Shown here piece after piece: positions 32,183-43,757 of a DNA stretch of 64,000 nt. The translations under genes were made by a program, and so were the position numbers. The notes below the pieces were generated by a model. It was not told where the DNA came from and searched no databases. It saw only the letters and a program-made list of their open reading frames with translations. The stretch covers positions 137,951,599 through 138,015,598 of the forward strand of contig CM035806.1 of NCBI GenBank assembly GCA_020466095.1, given 5' to 3'. This DNA is from Chlorops oryzae (taxonomy: Eukaryota; Arthropoda; Insecta; Diptera; Chloropidae). Numbering within the stretch: the stretch's first letter is position 1; each line of letters starts with the position of its first letter.

Positions 32183-34160
32183 ATTGGACCAAATGCAAAT
32201 GTGTTCAAAAGAAAATTTTTTGAAGATATATGTTCATTATACACTGTACAACAAATTTCATTTTTAATACATGTAAATGTAATATATACATTAATGCATT
32301 TCATAGAAATTAATTTAAAGACTCCTCTCTTAGTTCGTCATAAATTTTCACTGGTCTTGTCTTGAATTATGCGATCATCATTGCGGTAGTTATTATCCAG
32401 TGCAAATGTCTGTGGATTCGAGCATGACTAACTATACCATATGTCCGTTTTTTTGCTGGACAGTCCGTTTTTTTAAGCCGATACAGCGGCCATGCGAACA
32501 TATTTGAAATCATGATTTGTCATGCGATTGTACTTATTTTTTAGAAATATGCCCACAGCCCATCATTTTTTGAATTCAAATTTTTCAAGATCCGACAAAC
32601 GACGAGTACCATTGTGAGGTGTAGGCTCTCTACATCCACGCGCTTCGTCTCGCCTATTAACCGAAAAATTGCCGGCAATAGTTGCCCTAATGTAAAAGGG
32701 CATATTGACAAGTTTGATTTAAATTGGCTTGTTGTGACGCTGAAGATTTTGATGAAGAATAATTGTTTTTTATTCACTTAAAAACTGGTGATTTGCAATC
32801 TCAAAACTTAAATGCTTTGTTGTATTTGGAAATCCCACAATTGTTAGTTTTGAGTCCGAAAAATTCAATTTGTTTGAACAGAAATAATGGATTTTTGTGT
32901 AAATATATACTTAAAAATGTGTCCGTTTTTTGTACATTTTTTTCCAATTTAAAGCCAATACTGAGATATGCAGTAAGTAAACTCTGACCATAATGCAAAT
33001 ACGTGTTCAAAAGAAAATTGAAGATAGTACTTCAGAAGTACAACTAAATTTACATTTCGCTTAATACTGAGATGTCAATAATCATGTGCTGTTCAGGATT
33101 GCAAAGCGACTTGCCTGCTTTACTTCGCCATAGAAATGAACACTGTTCATTTTTGATTATGCGAATAAATTGCCAGGACAGCTGATTGCAGGCAACATTT
33201 TGGATTCAAGCATGAAATAACTGACACCGACTTCGAAGTGTTAAATTGTTGGCATACTTTGTAAGCATTCAAGGAGCGTGAATATAGTTGAAATCTCTCT
33301 TGTCATCACTTTACTGTACGTTGTAGCGAATATGCTCCTACATGTGCAGTAGTTACTTGCATATCTCAGTATAGGCTCTTAGATCGTACAGCAAACATAC
33401 CATTGTTTTTTCTACATTAGTCCGTTTTTTTTTTGCACGAAAGCGGCAGATATTGATAACGTAAGCATTTGACTTATTAATGGTCTCGACGTGCGATGGT
33501 TCATTAGCATGCGATCGAAAGTTTATGTCGATAGAAACGGATAATTGTGAGACTCGCTTATAGCCAGTGCGGCCACGGAATTGTCTAGGCTAGAAGCCAA
33601 AAGATCGTAAGCATTTGTATGTGAACAGAAATATGATCTCAAATTGATGTAGCAAACTGATGAGCCAAAAATTCGTTCAGTTTAGTTGACATTAACGTCA
33701 AGCGAGACGTGAGTGCAGTCAGGATAAAGCTAGATGAGAATCGTCAAAATTTTTATCAGCCTTGATAAATCACTTCGAAGAAATATGACTTTGTTATACT
33801 ATCAAGAATTGTTCCGGTTGCACGATTGTTACTTAGCCATAGAAATGCAGTTATTTTATTATAAGTATAATAGAAATTCGGCACATCATTGATTATGTAC
33901 AATAGTTACTCTGACTTCGCAACTGTTAAATTGTTCAAGTATATGAAGAGTTCAAGATGAGCTGAAATAGCTCAAAATTACTCTCATCCACTACTCGTTG
34001 ACGATGGTGTCAGTTTTTGCGACACATCAGATGCCAGGACAGTAAAGAACAACATTTTTCGGCTCTAAGAAAAATCGTATGCAATTTTTGCTATGAAAAA
34101 TCACACAACTGTTAGGTCTCGACTGTGTAATGTGCACGAATCAAACGCAATTAGTAATGT
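32183..34160. repeat. Diverged 700-800-bp repeats, about three copies
   Basis: Shared phrases recur in order. ATGCAAATGTGTTCAAAAG occurs at about 32186 and a close match at 32994. CATAGAAATG-type blocks occur at about 32339, 33130 and 33840. CTTCGAAGTGTTAAATTG occurs at about 33232 and a close match at 33917. Identity is low and the ends are unclear. Related phrases (ATATGCAG boxes) occur at 42.9-43.2 kb. Confidence 0.45.
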
Positions 34161-35356
34161 AGTAGGTGGACGCCTGCTTATAGCTGATGGCATGCGAGAT
34201 ATAGCTTGCGATATCGCATGCCATCTATCGCTTGCGATGGGCTGTCACTTTTGAGTTTTTTTATGTTGTTCTCTTTTCTGCAAGAACGGATTTACCCAGA
34301 ATTTCGGGTTTTCTTCTTTTTTGCTCTTGATTCAACAAATCTTGCTTCCCTTTCAATGTTTTAGCGCTTCTATGCAGCGAATTTTGTAGCTGAATGCCAT
34401 CTTAAAATGCTCATCGGCTACCGAAATTTACCCACTCAAAAAAATTTTTCTGCCTGCTGCCATCGCATACCATAAAATTTGACAGATGGCATGCGATGAA
34501 CCATCGCACGGCGAGTCGCACTGTGAGCAATATAAATGTACATATGTGCATGCACATGTTCCAATTTTTAATAAACGAACAGCTTCAATCCTTTTGCAAA
34601 AACCTTCTTCGTGCATGTGCATATTAAACAGCTGATATAAGTTAATACCACCAACATAGAGATAAAACATATTAATTCAAGAGAAATAAAAGAAATGAAA
34701 AATGGAAAGTAGATTTTCTGTGTTGTTGGTTCAATAGATAATCTCTCCTGCTGTCTTATAGCATGTTTCCACATAGTAAATGAACTCAAATACCAGCATT
34801 AAGTTGTTAAAGCATCATTAAAAATGTGATTACCCACACAAATACATGACGTTGATCACCTCACTAATGCCGCCATAAAATTTAATGCAAATGAAAAAGC
34901 ATGGCTGCATTTGGATTTGCTTGCAAAAAAGCGCGAGAAATGTTCACCCCTAAATAGAAAAACATGTAAAATAACAACCGTTCTGTCTAATGAAAGAAGC
35001 GCTGAAATAAAAATAAAATCGAAAATGGAAAGTCCATGGCGTAGTAAAATAATTAAGCTTTTTCACAGATAGAAATCGAATGAAGTTAGTACAATAGACA
35101 TATGTCATTTATATTAAGCAAAACACAAGAAACGGATATATTTCATATTCTTTAAAACTGTTTCCAACGAAATCAGCTGATTAGTTAATATTCGATTTGA
35201 AAGTGGAATTGATAGTAATCAAATATTTGTGTTAACTCAAATTCATATACCCAGCAATAATCTTAACAGTTGTGTAACTAGTTACGTAGCCGATACGGGT
35301 ACCAGATGTTGCGGTATTTTCTTCGTTACAAGGTTATGGGCAAGAGGAGATTTATG
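34161..35356. other. Intergenic, palindromic GCATGCGAT boxes
   Basis: At 34180-34245 and 34450-34515 the words GATGGCATGCGA, TCGCATGCCATC and CATCGCA recur in both directions. This suggests a decayed inverted-repeat element. No coding sequence was recognised. Confidence 0.4.
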
Positions 35357-35436
35357 GTAGTAGTAGTAGTGTTGGTTTATTTAGCAGTATTTTGCTATTA
35401 ACATTGTCTATCAATTTACAAATATTATCTATCACA

Positions 35437-36573
35437 TCATTCATAGTTCTCCTTGACAAACTTGACAACTTTTGTTTTAAATCTAACTACATTCCGTTCA
35501 TTTTTCACATCGTTTGGCAAACTATTAAATAAATTTAAACCTCTGCACATTAAACTGTTTTGCGCTGCACTTGACACTCTAAAATTATCATTATTTCTTA
35601 AATTGTAGAGTTGAACACTCGCTACATACCTTATCTGGGAACTTAGGTAATTCGGCAGCAAATTGAATTTAATCTTAAAAATAAATAACAATACATTCAT
35701 CATTATCCTTTGCCTTACTGACATCCACCTTAGGCATTCAAACATAAACCCAACTGACACAAAATTACCACATCTAAGTACCGCTCTCATTCCCTTGTTC
35801 TGCAACCTTTGAAGTCTATTTACATTACAGTTCGCGCTCAAAAATATTATTGTTGAACAGTATTCAAAATGTGGCTTTATAAGCACATTAAAAACGTTAA
35901 TAGCACTCGCCTGACTTAATTTTTTTCTTATTCTACTAAAGAATCCTATCTTCTTTGCAATTTTTTTTACATATATAGTCAATGTGCTTATCAAATTTCA
36001 GTTTTCGATCAACTATAACTCCTAAATACTTTATTTCAGGTACTTTCTCTATCACGTCGCCATCTATCACAATGTTTGTCTCCGATTCGCCATTTATCAC
36101 CATCGCTTCGTCTTCCTTGCATTTAGGCTCAGCTTATTCATCCTCAAATACGCACTTATTCTTTGCAGATCGTCGTTTATAAGTTGAACACACTCGTCAG
36201 GCGAGTTCCCACATACGTAAATAAGCGTATCATCAGCGAACAGGCACACCTTCGAATATCCAACAACTTTTTCGATATCATTTATGTATATAATGAACAA
36301 CAATGTTCCGAGGATGGCTCCTTGAGGGACGCCTAATTTCACCTCCCTATCTCTTGAGAGTTCGCTGCCTACCCTTGTCCTTTGCTTTCTCCCAGCTAGA
36401 TATGACGAAAACCATCTCAGCGCTACTCCTCCGATTCCATATTTTTGCAACTTTATAAGAAGAATTTCTCTGTCAATTGTTTCGAACGCCCGCTGAAGGT
36501 CAAGAAAAACGGCGACTACACAATTCTTGGCATTGACTTCATCCTTCCAATTTGACACTACCAAACCGAGCAA
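35437..36573 (-). pseudogene. Non-LTR reverse transcriptase, main part and thumb
   Basis: The frame 36573-36097 holds VAVFLDLQRAFETIDREIL (first catalytic Asp), LGVPQGAILGTLLFIIYIND and VCLFADDTLIY (FADD active site). After a frame change, 35994-35437 holds the C-terminal part: LIKPHFEYCSTIIFLS, RLQRLQNKGMRAVLRC and RFKTKVVKFVKENYE. The catalytic residues are present. Confidence 0.85.
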
Positions 36574-36655
36574 TGATTCGCAGCTGTGTTTGCTCCTGAA
36601 CCCGGATTGTCACTCCGATAGTAGGTTATTCGTCTCGAAATACTCTGAGAGCTGG

Positions 36656-37702
36656 CTATGCACAATTTTCTCCAAGACTTTGCTTGAGAGTGTTTATCGG
36701 CCTGAAGTTCTCTGGCCTATCCGCATTTTTTAATTTTTCTATTGGAACCACTCTAGCTTCCTTCCAACACTCTGGAAACGTACCTTCCGTTAGCGATGTG
36801 TTTATCAATCTCAAGAAGGTCGTACCGATACTCTCGAATGCATCCATTAACATGCGCGCTGTCAAACCTCTAAAGTCTTTTTTGTTGTTCATTGCATTAA
36901 TAATTAATTTTAGCTCATTTAAGTTTATTTCTTTAAACACGAACACATTGCCTCTATCCTCGATCAAGTTTACATAAGCCGCACTTTGTATCTTGTCATG
37001 TAATTCAACTATACTATCGACAAAAAAATCGTTCATGCTATTGGCTATGTCACTCTGTTGTGTCAGCAATCTTCCATTTACTTCCAGTCTATTTATTTCA
37101 TTTTGTTCTTGGTTCAGGATCAAATTTTTAATATTCCGCCACATTGTTTTCTGGTCTCTCGAGCTCTCAACTGCTCTTCGGACATACTCATTTTTTGATC
37201 TTTTTAGCTCTGCAACATAGATATTCCTATGTTGTCTATAATTGCACCAGTCGACAAAACAACGCGATAATACCGCCTTCCTATATAATTGCACCTTTCG
37301 CTCCTTCATATTTCGTAGTCGGGTATTATACCACATATCACAGCTTGTTCTATTACTAATATTTCTAAATCTAGTCATAACGCTAAGCGCATTACTTATA
37401 GAATTACTAAATATCACAGCCATTGCATCACAGTTCTCAATATTCGGTACGTTTTGAAATCCACCATTTAACAAGATATCACAGAAAATCCTTTTGTTGA
37501 AGTGCACCGACGTAATGCGTTTAACCGACGGATGCCTTATTCGCCTTCTAATACTGATCTCAATGCTGAGAGATTCGTGATCACTTATTTTACAGCTGCT
37601 CACTGCGCGCACACTAGCGTCCGTTAAATTTGTAATTACATAGTCTATTAACGTTGCTGAAATTTCAGTTCTTCTCGTCGGCTCTTCGACAATTTGCTTC
37701 AA
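36656..37702 (-). pseudogene. Non-LTR endonuclease C-terminus, linker and RT start
   Basis: A 348-codon frame begins with the end of the APE endonuclease (LIDYVITN; the SDHESLSIEI block with the catalytic His). It continues through a basic linker to EGTFPECWKEARVVPIEKL and PENFRPINTL of the RT N-terminus. It is out of frame with the RT core. Confidence 0.82.
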
Positions 37703-38110
37703 CGCACCATCAATAATTATCTGCTGCCGGCGTCACTTACTTGCGCTGTTCTCTAACCAGTTTATGTTAAAATCTCCCATTATTATTAAGGGGTTCAGTT
37801 GATTAACTTCTTCAATTTTCGCAGCAAAAAAATCGACGAATTCAGTTTCTGGTGAGTTAGCTCTATGCGGTGATCTATATACACTTATCAACTCATATTG
37901 CATTTCACGATACTGCACTTTAACTGATAACCACCAAATCTTTTTATCTATTGCTACGGAACTGCTCGACTGGATTCTTTTTATACCTTTTCCGAAGGAA
38001 AGGGTATATTAAGTTTGGCACGGTGTATGTAACATACCAAAGGAGTCGCGGTAGATATAGACATATATATATATTCTTGATCAGGGTGACAAGAGGAATC
38101 GATCTAGCCA

Positions 38111-38200
<90 letters not shown>
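38111..38200. repeat. (GTCT)n microsatellite
   Basis: About 22 uninterrupted copies of the tetranucleotide. Confidence 0.98.
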
Positions 38201-38202
<2 letters not shown>

Positions 38203-38611
38203 GGTCACACTTTAGTTTTTCGTAATTTACTCCTAAGCCATGAAAGATATCATATTGAAATTTGGCATGGACTTCAACCAGGTAAATGTCCAAAAAACTG
38301 CATACAAATTTTTTTCGTAGTCCCTTCTTGGGTCGTGGGAAGTGGTTCAGAAGTTTCAAAAATCACGATTTTTAACGTTTTTCCTGGATAACTTTTTTAC
38401 TATACATCCCAGCTTATTGAAATTTGGTGAGTGTATAGCTACTATGTAGACTTAAGCTTTCTTTGAAAAAAAATTGCGACATCGCTCTAACTATGGTCAT
38501 CATCCTACACAATAGAAAAAAACACTCTTTCTCTTATTCTCATATCTGAGTACAAAAATTATTTTTTTGCTTCTTCTGATTGTGTATTTTGCCGCCAAAT
38601 AAAGTCGTCCA

Positions 38612-39560
38612 TTATGGATAAATTTTGACCATGACCACATTTCGCGAAATTCGCAAAATTTGATTTTCACTATTTTGAAGTGAGTATTTCGCAGCTAAAC
38701 TAAATTTCCTCTAAGGGTTAAAATTTGATCAAGACCACCATCCGCGAAATTCGCGAACATTTTATTTTCACTATTTTGAATTGAATATTTTGCAGCTAAA
38801 CGAAATGACCGCTAAGGGTTAAAATTTGACCATGACCACCATTCTTGAAATTCGCAAAAATTGATTTTCACTATTTTGAATTGAGTATTTCGCAGCTAAA
38901 CAAAATGTCCTCTAAGGGTTAAAATTTGATCAAGAACACCATCCGCGAAATTCACGAAAATTTGATTTTCACTAGTTTGAATTGAGTATTTCGCAGTTAA
39001 ACAAAATGTCCTCTAAGGGTTAAAATTTGATCAAGACCACCATCCGCGAAATTCGCGAAAACCTGATTTTCACTATTTTGAATTGAGTATTTCGCAGCTA
39101 AACAAAATGTCCTCTAAGGGTTAAAATTTGATCAAGACCACCCTCCGCGAAATTCGCAAAAATTTTATTTTCACTATTTTGAATTGAGGTTTTCGCAGCT
39201 AGACAAAATATCCTCTAACGGTTAAATTTTGACCATGACCACCATTCGCGAAATTCGCAAAAAATTTAAATTTCACTATTTTGAATTGAGGTTTTCGCAG
39301 CTAGAAAAAATGTCCTCTTACGGTTAAATTTTGACCATGACCACCATTCGCGAAATTCGCAAAAATTTTTTTTCACTATTTTGAATTGAGGATTTCGCAG
39401 CTATACAAATGTCATCTAACGGTTAAAACTTGACCATGATCACCATTCGCGAAATTCGCAAAAATTTTATTTTCACTTTTTGAATTGAGGTTTTCGCAGC
39501 TAGAAAAATGTCCTCTAACGGTTAAAATTTGACCATGCTCACCATCCGCGAAAATTTTTG
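38612..39560. repeat. 100-bp satellite, about ten units
   Basis: Units containing ACCACCATCCGCGAAATTCG, CACTATTTTGAATTGAG, TTCGCAGCTA and CCTCTAAGGGTTAAAATTTG recur at 38633, 38733, 38834, 38934, 39035, 39136, 39237, 39339, 39438 and 39537. The spacing is a steady 99-102 bp. Confidence 0.95.
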
Positions 39561-39890
39561 TGCTTAATAATAATCTTGAGTCTTAGAAGGTATAAATAGA
39601 TATCCAAGCTAGGAACGGCAGGAATTTTTGTTAAGGTAATGTTTTAACATATTTCAGGCTGAGGAAAAGGTATGTGTGCAATCGGCTTAGCCGATGTAAA
39701 CTTCTTTACTTGTTTTTATAAATATTGCAACACCGCCCGTATGACTAATAAACTCGAACTCATTCTCAGACACTATCACGTTTAACTGCACATAGTTTGC
39801 TCGAATTCCACCGATGTTCAGATATAGAATGCTAATAAGGTTTTTTGGCTGCTAATATTGCACTCGCTCTCCTTCTTGCTTCATTTTCCT

Positions 39891-40397
39891 CTATAGGATT
39901 ACACAGCTTTGGTCCCTGCTATCGTGATCCGTTTTTATATCACTCAATTTCAATTGCTCCTTCGCCTTTATACAGTAAATACAGCTCACAGTCCCACCTT
40001 TACACTCCTGATGTCTATGCCCGTATTGCCCACATTTTGCACATATTTGACTCTTTTCCTTACAAGCGTACGATTTGTGATTGTATCCCCAACATTTAAA
40101 ACATCTTAGCACGTTGAGACACTCATATACTGCGCAACTTTCCCATCCGATATTCATCCTTGCTTCATGCATCACTCTGTGGAACGCATTACCATCTATC
40201 TCGAGAATGGCGTTATACACTCTAGGATTTTTCTTCGATTTGAAAATTTTTATACACTTTAATGTTTTAAATTCTATATCATTCTGATTTTTTATCGCTT
40301 TAATTATGCCGGTCGCGTCTATTTCTTCACTCATTCCCGTTACGATCACTTTCGGATTACGCAATCCAGGCAGCTCAGCATCATAGTTTTCACCCAT
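39891..40397 (-). pseudogene. Non-LTR ORF1, zinc-knuckle part
   Basis: The frame contains LPGLRNPKVIVTGMSEEI and then knuckles CFKCWGYNHKSYAC and CAKCGQYGHRHQEC, with a third start CIYC. This is a Gag-like RNA-binding protein of non-LTR elements. The start Met at 40397 is internal to the original ORF. Confidence 0.8.
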
Positions 40398-40573
40398 TTT
40401 TTCTTTAATTTCTCGCGTTAAAATCTCTCGATCCTCGTTTGTTGCACACTGTATTGCAATCGCTCCGTTTTGCCTATTTTTTTAATACATCAACTTTCAC
40501 CTTTAGCTCGGTCGGCTTTATTTTACTTTTTACTTCACTTCTCGTTTTCTCAATATCTTGTGCACTCTTCGGC

Positions 40574-40912
40574 TTAATCACCACAGGCGCACTTTTCGAA
40601 CCAATTTCTGAGCTTTGATGCATACGTTTCACCTTCCCCGCTGACTATTTCGTTCCACACTATTTTTTTCACCTCCTTACAGGTTTTCGCATTGTCGCTC
40701 TTGTTGTTCTCGATCTCTCGACAGATTAGGCTCGCTTGCTCTTTAATTGCTTCAGCATACATTGCCATTTTCTTCTCTACTTCACTTATTTTCCTTTCAC
40801 ACACCTCTTGCACTTTGGCTACTTTCCTTACTCTCTCCATATAACGCGCCGCAATATATTTTTCTGTTACGCCAATCTGTGCATAGGCTCGTCTCTTTTT
40901 GGCACATTGCAT
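40574..40912 (-). pseudogene. Non-LTR ORF1, N-terminal coiled-coil part
   Basis: A charged, probably helical frame (VRKVAKVQEVCERKISEVEKK) lies upstream of the knuckle part and in a different frame. Between them, a third frame still reads like ORF1. The true start was not found. Confidence 0.6.
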
Positions 40913-40950
40913 GTATCTGCAATGTCGCAGAACTTTGAACTAGTTAATAC

Positions 40951-41174
40951 CCTGTTATTAGTAAAGAAAAGATATGGAAATATTTTTTCATGCAACCCAC
41001 TCTTTACCATTCGATTAATTGAAATGAAAAACAAAGTTATTTCTAAAAATTATTTTATATATATATATATATAATATATATAGTACTTAAAGTTTTTTAA
41101 AGCATATTAGTTTCATAATACGTACTCCTTCAATACTTCGAATGTGGTTCCGACGCGTGCAACTTCTGAAATAA
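40951..41174. repeat. AT-rich sequence with a (TA)n run
   Basis: (TA)n occupies about 41055-41083, and nothing else was recognised. Confidence 0.6.
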
Positions 41175-41177
41175 TTA

Positions 41178-41518
41178 AGGTAGAAACACTGACGCACTGC
41201 GACGCACTGCGTGGCATGGCATGGCATAGAGAAAATTTGTAGTAAACAGTGACGCACAGCAAAATAATATGGAAATGAACTAGAAAGGGCAGCTCTGCCA
41301 GAACTAAGTGCAAGTCCCAAAACAATGCATGCTAACGAAGACTATCAGCATAGTCTAAATATAGCATAGAAAGCATGCATAAAATCATATAGTATAACTG
41401 TACATGCAACATGCATATGCCATGTAATTTTTTGAGTGTCTGCTTTCATACACTTTCATACATTTTGATTTCTATGTGACAGATGGCACTGCGGCGCAGT
41501 GCGTGAGTGTTTCTACCT
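41178..41518. mobile_element. TTA-flanked MITE, family copy 2
   Basis: It has the same ends as the copy at 31402 (AGGTAGAAACACTGACGCAC and its inverse) and TTA at 41175-41177 and 41519-41521. The interiors match when one copy is inverted, including the stretch that fortuitously translates as HIILLCVTVYYKFS. Confidence 0.9.
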
Positions 41519-41521
41519 TTA

Positions 41522-42255
41522 AATGGCGACATATCTTAATGATGTATAGGCATCAGAGACATGCAGGAATGAGTAAATCAATGGGTGCATCATTGAATAC
41601 TTGCGTCAAAGTAGTATTTTGAAGTATTTCTGCGATTTATTTCCTTAATACATATTATTTTAATTATGTTTGTTTTTTCATGAGCATTACTTTGGCTTAT
41701 CCCAATTAAGGAGACTGGAAACAATTTACTGATTACTTATAGAGAAAATTCAACACTAGATAAAATTTGTTTACAGAACATGCATTGGCGTTAGTAACTG
41801 TAACATTTTCTCATATGTGTTTGTGAGGTTCGGTAGCAGTTTCTTGCTGTGTAGTTAATTCACTATGTGGAAATATGCTGTATTAGAGATAATTGAAGAC
41901 TATCTATATATGGTGATTATCGATGTTCTAAGTTTAACCGACGCTGTTGTAACATAATTTTAATAGCTATAACATGTTCGGCGTAATTAGACATAATATA
42001 TACACATGGAACTCTACGCTTTGTCCCCGATTAAAACAGACATTTGTTTTTAAGTCTCAATGAACCTTTTTACACAAGTCAATTGTTTACCATTAATTAT
42101 CGATTCCATTCCCTTTTGGAGTTGCATTCGCGTTTACACTAACTCGAAAGAATTGTTCGCTAATTTTTGTTCTGTGTCTCTTATATAACATTTTCCTCTC
42201 TGACCTAGGGCTGGTATTTGAAAATATACAAACAAAATAATAATAGTGATATATC
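41522..42255. other. Intergenic, nothing recognised
   Basis: AT-rich, without notable ORFs or repeats. Confidence 0.5.
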
Positions 42256-43640
42256 TTTTATTAAGTTTAAGTCGGCCTGTCATGGGAAAGTCACCTCTGG
42301 CTTCCTTTCTTCAAAGAATTAGCTGTTCACAATATTCGCATTTACTTTGAAAGCGTAGAGCCCTTCAAAGTAGATGCGCAGGAATTAATGATCTCAGGAT
42401 TCAGAGGTGAGATTCCGATGATAGTCCGACACAGACTTGATAAAAGCTATATAATTTTCATCGTAAGAACCAAACCATGAATTTCAATTCATCAGGAACA
42501 GCTGTTTACGATTTACTTCGGTTAAAAAATGAACATATTCAATAACATTGTGAAGTAAAACGACTTTAAGGTACCAAATTAAGTGCAACCCTTTGAGTCC
42601 AATTATATGTAATTGGCGTATGCCTTGATGTACCAAAAGTAAGCCAAAGTACTTCTTCGTGTTTTTACATGTGCTTGGTATATGAAATTTACTTGTTTCC
42701 TTAGAGCGTAGAGCCCTATAAACATAAAGTAAACAAACGTTATCTAATTTTGATATTTTCGAGTTATTTCCAAAACCAAAGTAGCATTTTATTATGGTAT
42801 TGTTGTGCTGCTGCCACAACTTTGATAGATATGCATTTTTCCACAATTAATGCCAGGTGATATAGGTGAAAACCTTATCTCTCTGCGCATATTTAAGAGT
42901 TGAATGTTTCATAATATAAATGAATCTGTTGAAATAACTATCTATCGACTCTATGCCGCACCCGAATATGGGTTATACCCAGATATGCAGTGAATACTTG
43001 CACATTAAAGGCAAGAAAGTAAATTAGGTACAGACTCATAAAGTGTGAAAAATACAACTATACTCACTCTTAAGTTCTTAAAAATGTGCCAAAAATGTTA
43101 CTCTTTTGAAGTCGGTGTCTGTAATTTTCGTACATGTAATGGACACCTTTCTTGCTGCATATCTAGGTATACAGGCTTTACGTTTTTAAAGCAAATGCGA
43201 AGGAAGTAAAGAGTTCATTCTCTTGAAGAAAGGAAATTATAGGTGGGTGTCTGATAAAAGGCCGACTCAACCATAATAAGACGTACAACGTCATATCCAT
43301 CAAAATATGTATTATGAATTTAAGTCTATCATATATAGCTGTTTTTGACTTCAGTCAAAGAATGGCCGTGCTCAATAATACCGTGAATTAAAATCACTTG
43401 GTGCTACCTTTTGAAATACAGCTCTCGGAATTTGCTGACTTGTAAAAATCGTATGCCTCGAAGTCGCGCAAATAAGATATATACTTCTTCGTTTGTCTTA
43501 CATCATTTGATTTAGAATATTTACTTGCTTTTTTAGAGCATAGAACCCATTAGAGCGTAAAGCCCTATAGGGCAATAAGTAAAACCAGATGTAAGTACCC
43601 AGTGGAAACTAGACATTAAATTACATCACGCTTCTCGTGG
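42256..43640. repeat. Diverged repeat block upstream of Dcp1
   Basis: Two stretches (about 42499-42740 and 43340-43595) share an ordered set of phrases: AGCTGTTT..GA, GTAAAA-type spacing, CGTATGCC, ACTTCTTCGT, ATTTACTTG and TTAGAGC.TAGA.CC. A separate inverted pair (AAGTCGGCC at 42272 and GGCCGACT at 43261) also suggests fold-back structure. The sequence is old and its ends are unresolved. Confidence 0.45.
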
Positions 43641-43757
43641 AAGACACGGAGTAAAAGTACTTGGTTCAAATAACCAACAGTTTTGTTTTCACATATTTCT
43701 AATTATTTGTCAGAAAAAGCGGATTGGTGTTAAATACATTTAGAAATCATTCAAAGT

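Larger units (their letters stand above)
37986..39712. mobile_element. Mini-me/helentron-like element with microsatellite and satellite core
   Basis: On the minus strand it starts CAAGTAAAGAAGTTTAC and ends GGAAAAGG, with TTTTTATA on both sides (37978-37985 and 39713-39720). Inside are a (TA)n stretch, TTCTTGATCAGGGTGAC, ATCGATCTAGCCATGTC and a (GTCT)n run. This order matches the conserved core of dipteran mini-me repeats. Keeping one TTTTTATA restores the reading frame of the interrupted endonuclease, which supports the boundaries. About ten 100-bp satellite units fill the rest. Confidence 0.8.
37733..39880 (-). pseudogene. APE endonuclease, N-terminal part, split by an insertion
   Basis: The piece upstream of the insertion (about 39850-39721) reads LNIGGIRANYVQ and ends in SHTGGVAIF. 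The piece downstream (37977-37733) reads KKIWWLSVKVQ, then YELISVYRSP and IIMGDFNINWL (GDFN block). Part of the domain between LNIGG and GGVAIF is missing. Confidence 0.78.
35357..40950 (-). mobile_element. Non-LTR retrotransposon (Jockey/CR1-like), two ORFs, interrupted
   Basis: On the minus strand a Gag-like ORF1 with zinc knuckles is followed by an APE endonuclease and reverse transcriptase ORF2. The 3' end is AATAAACC followed by an (ACT)n tail (35357-35370). ORF1 and ORF2 are each broken, and a mini-me-like element is inserted in the endonuclease. The 5' limit is uncertain. The RT wording resembles Jockey/CR1-type elements; the exact clade needs a tree. Confidence 0.8.

Noticed and set aside
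38081..38391. Open frames on both strands of 92-146 codons
   Set aside because: They consist of the GTCT microsatellite, which is open in several frames; no protein similarity.
38612..39560. Regular 100-bp repeats resembling a CRISPR-like array
   Set aside because: The whole unit is repeated with no unique spacers, and the context is an insect transposable element.
42484..42846. 120-codon minus-strand frame
   Set aside because: It lies within a diverged repeat and is not conserved in the second repeat copy.
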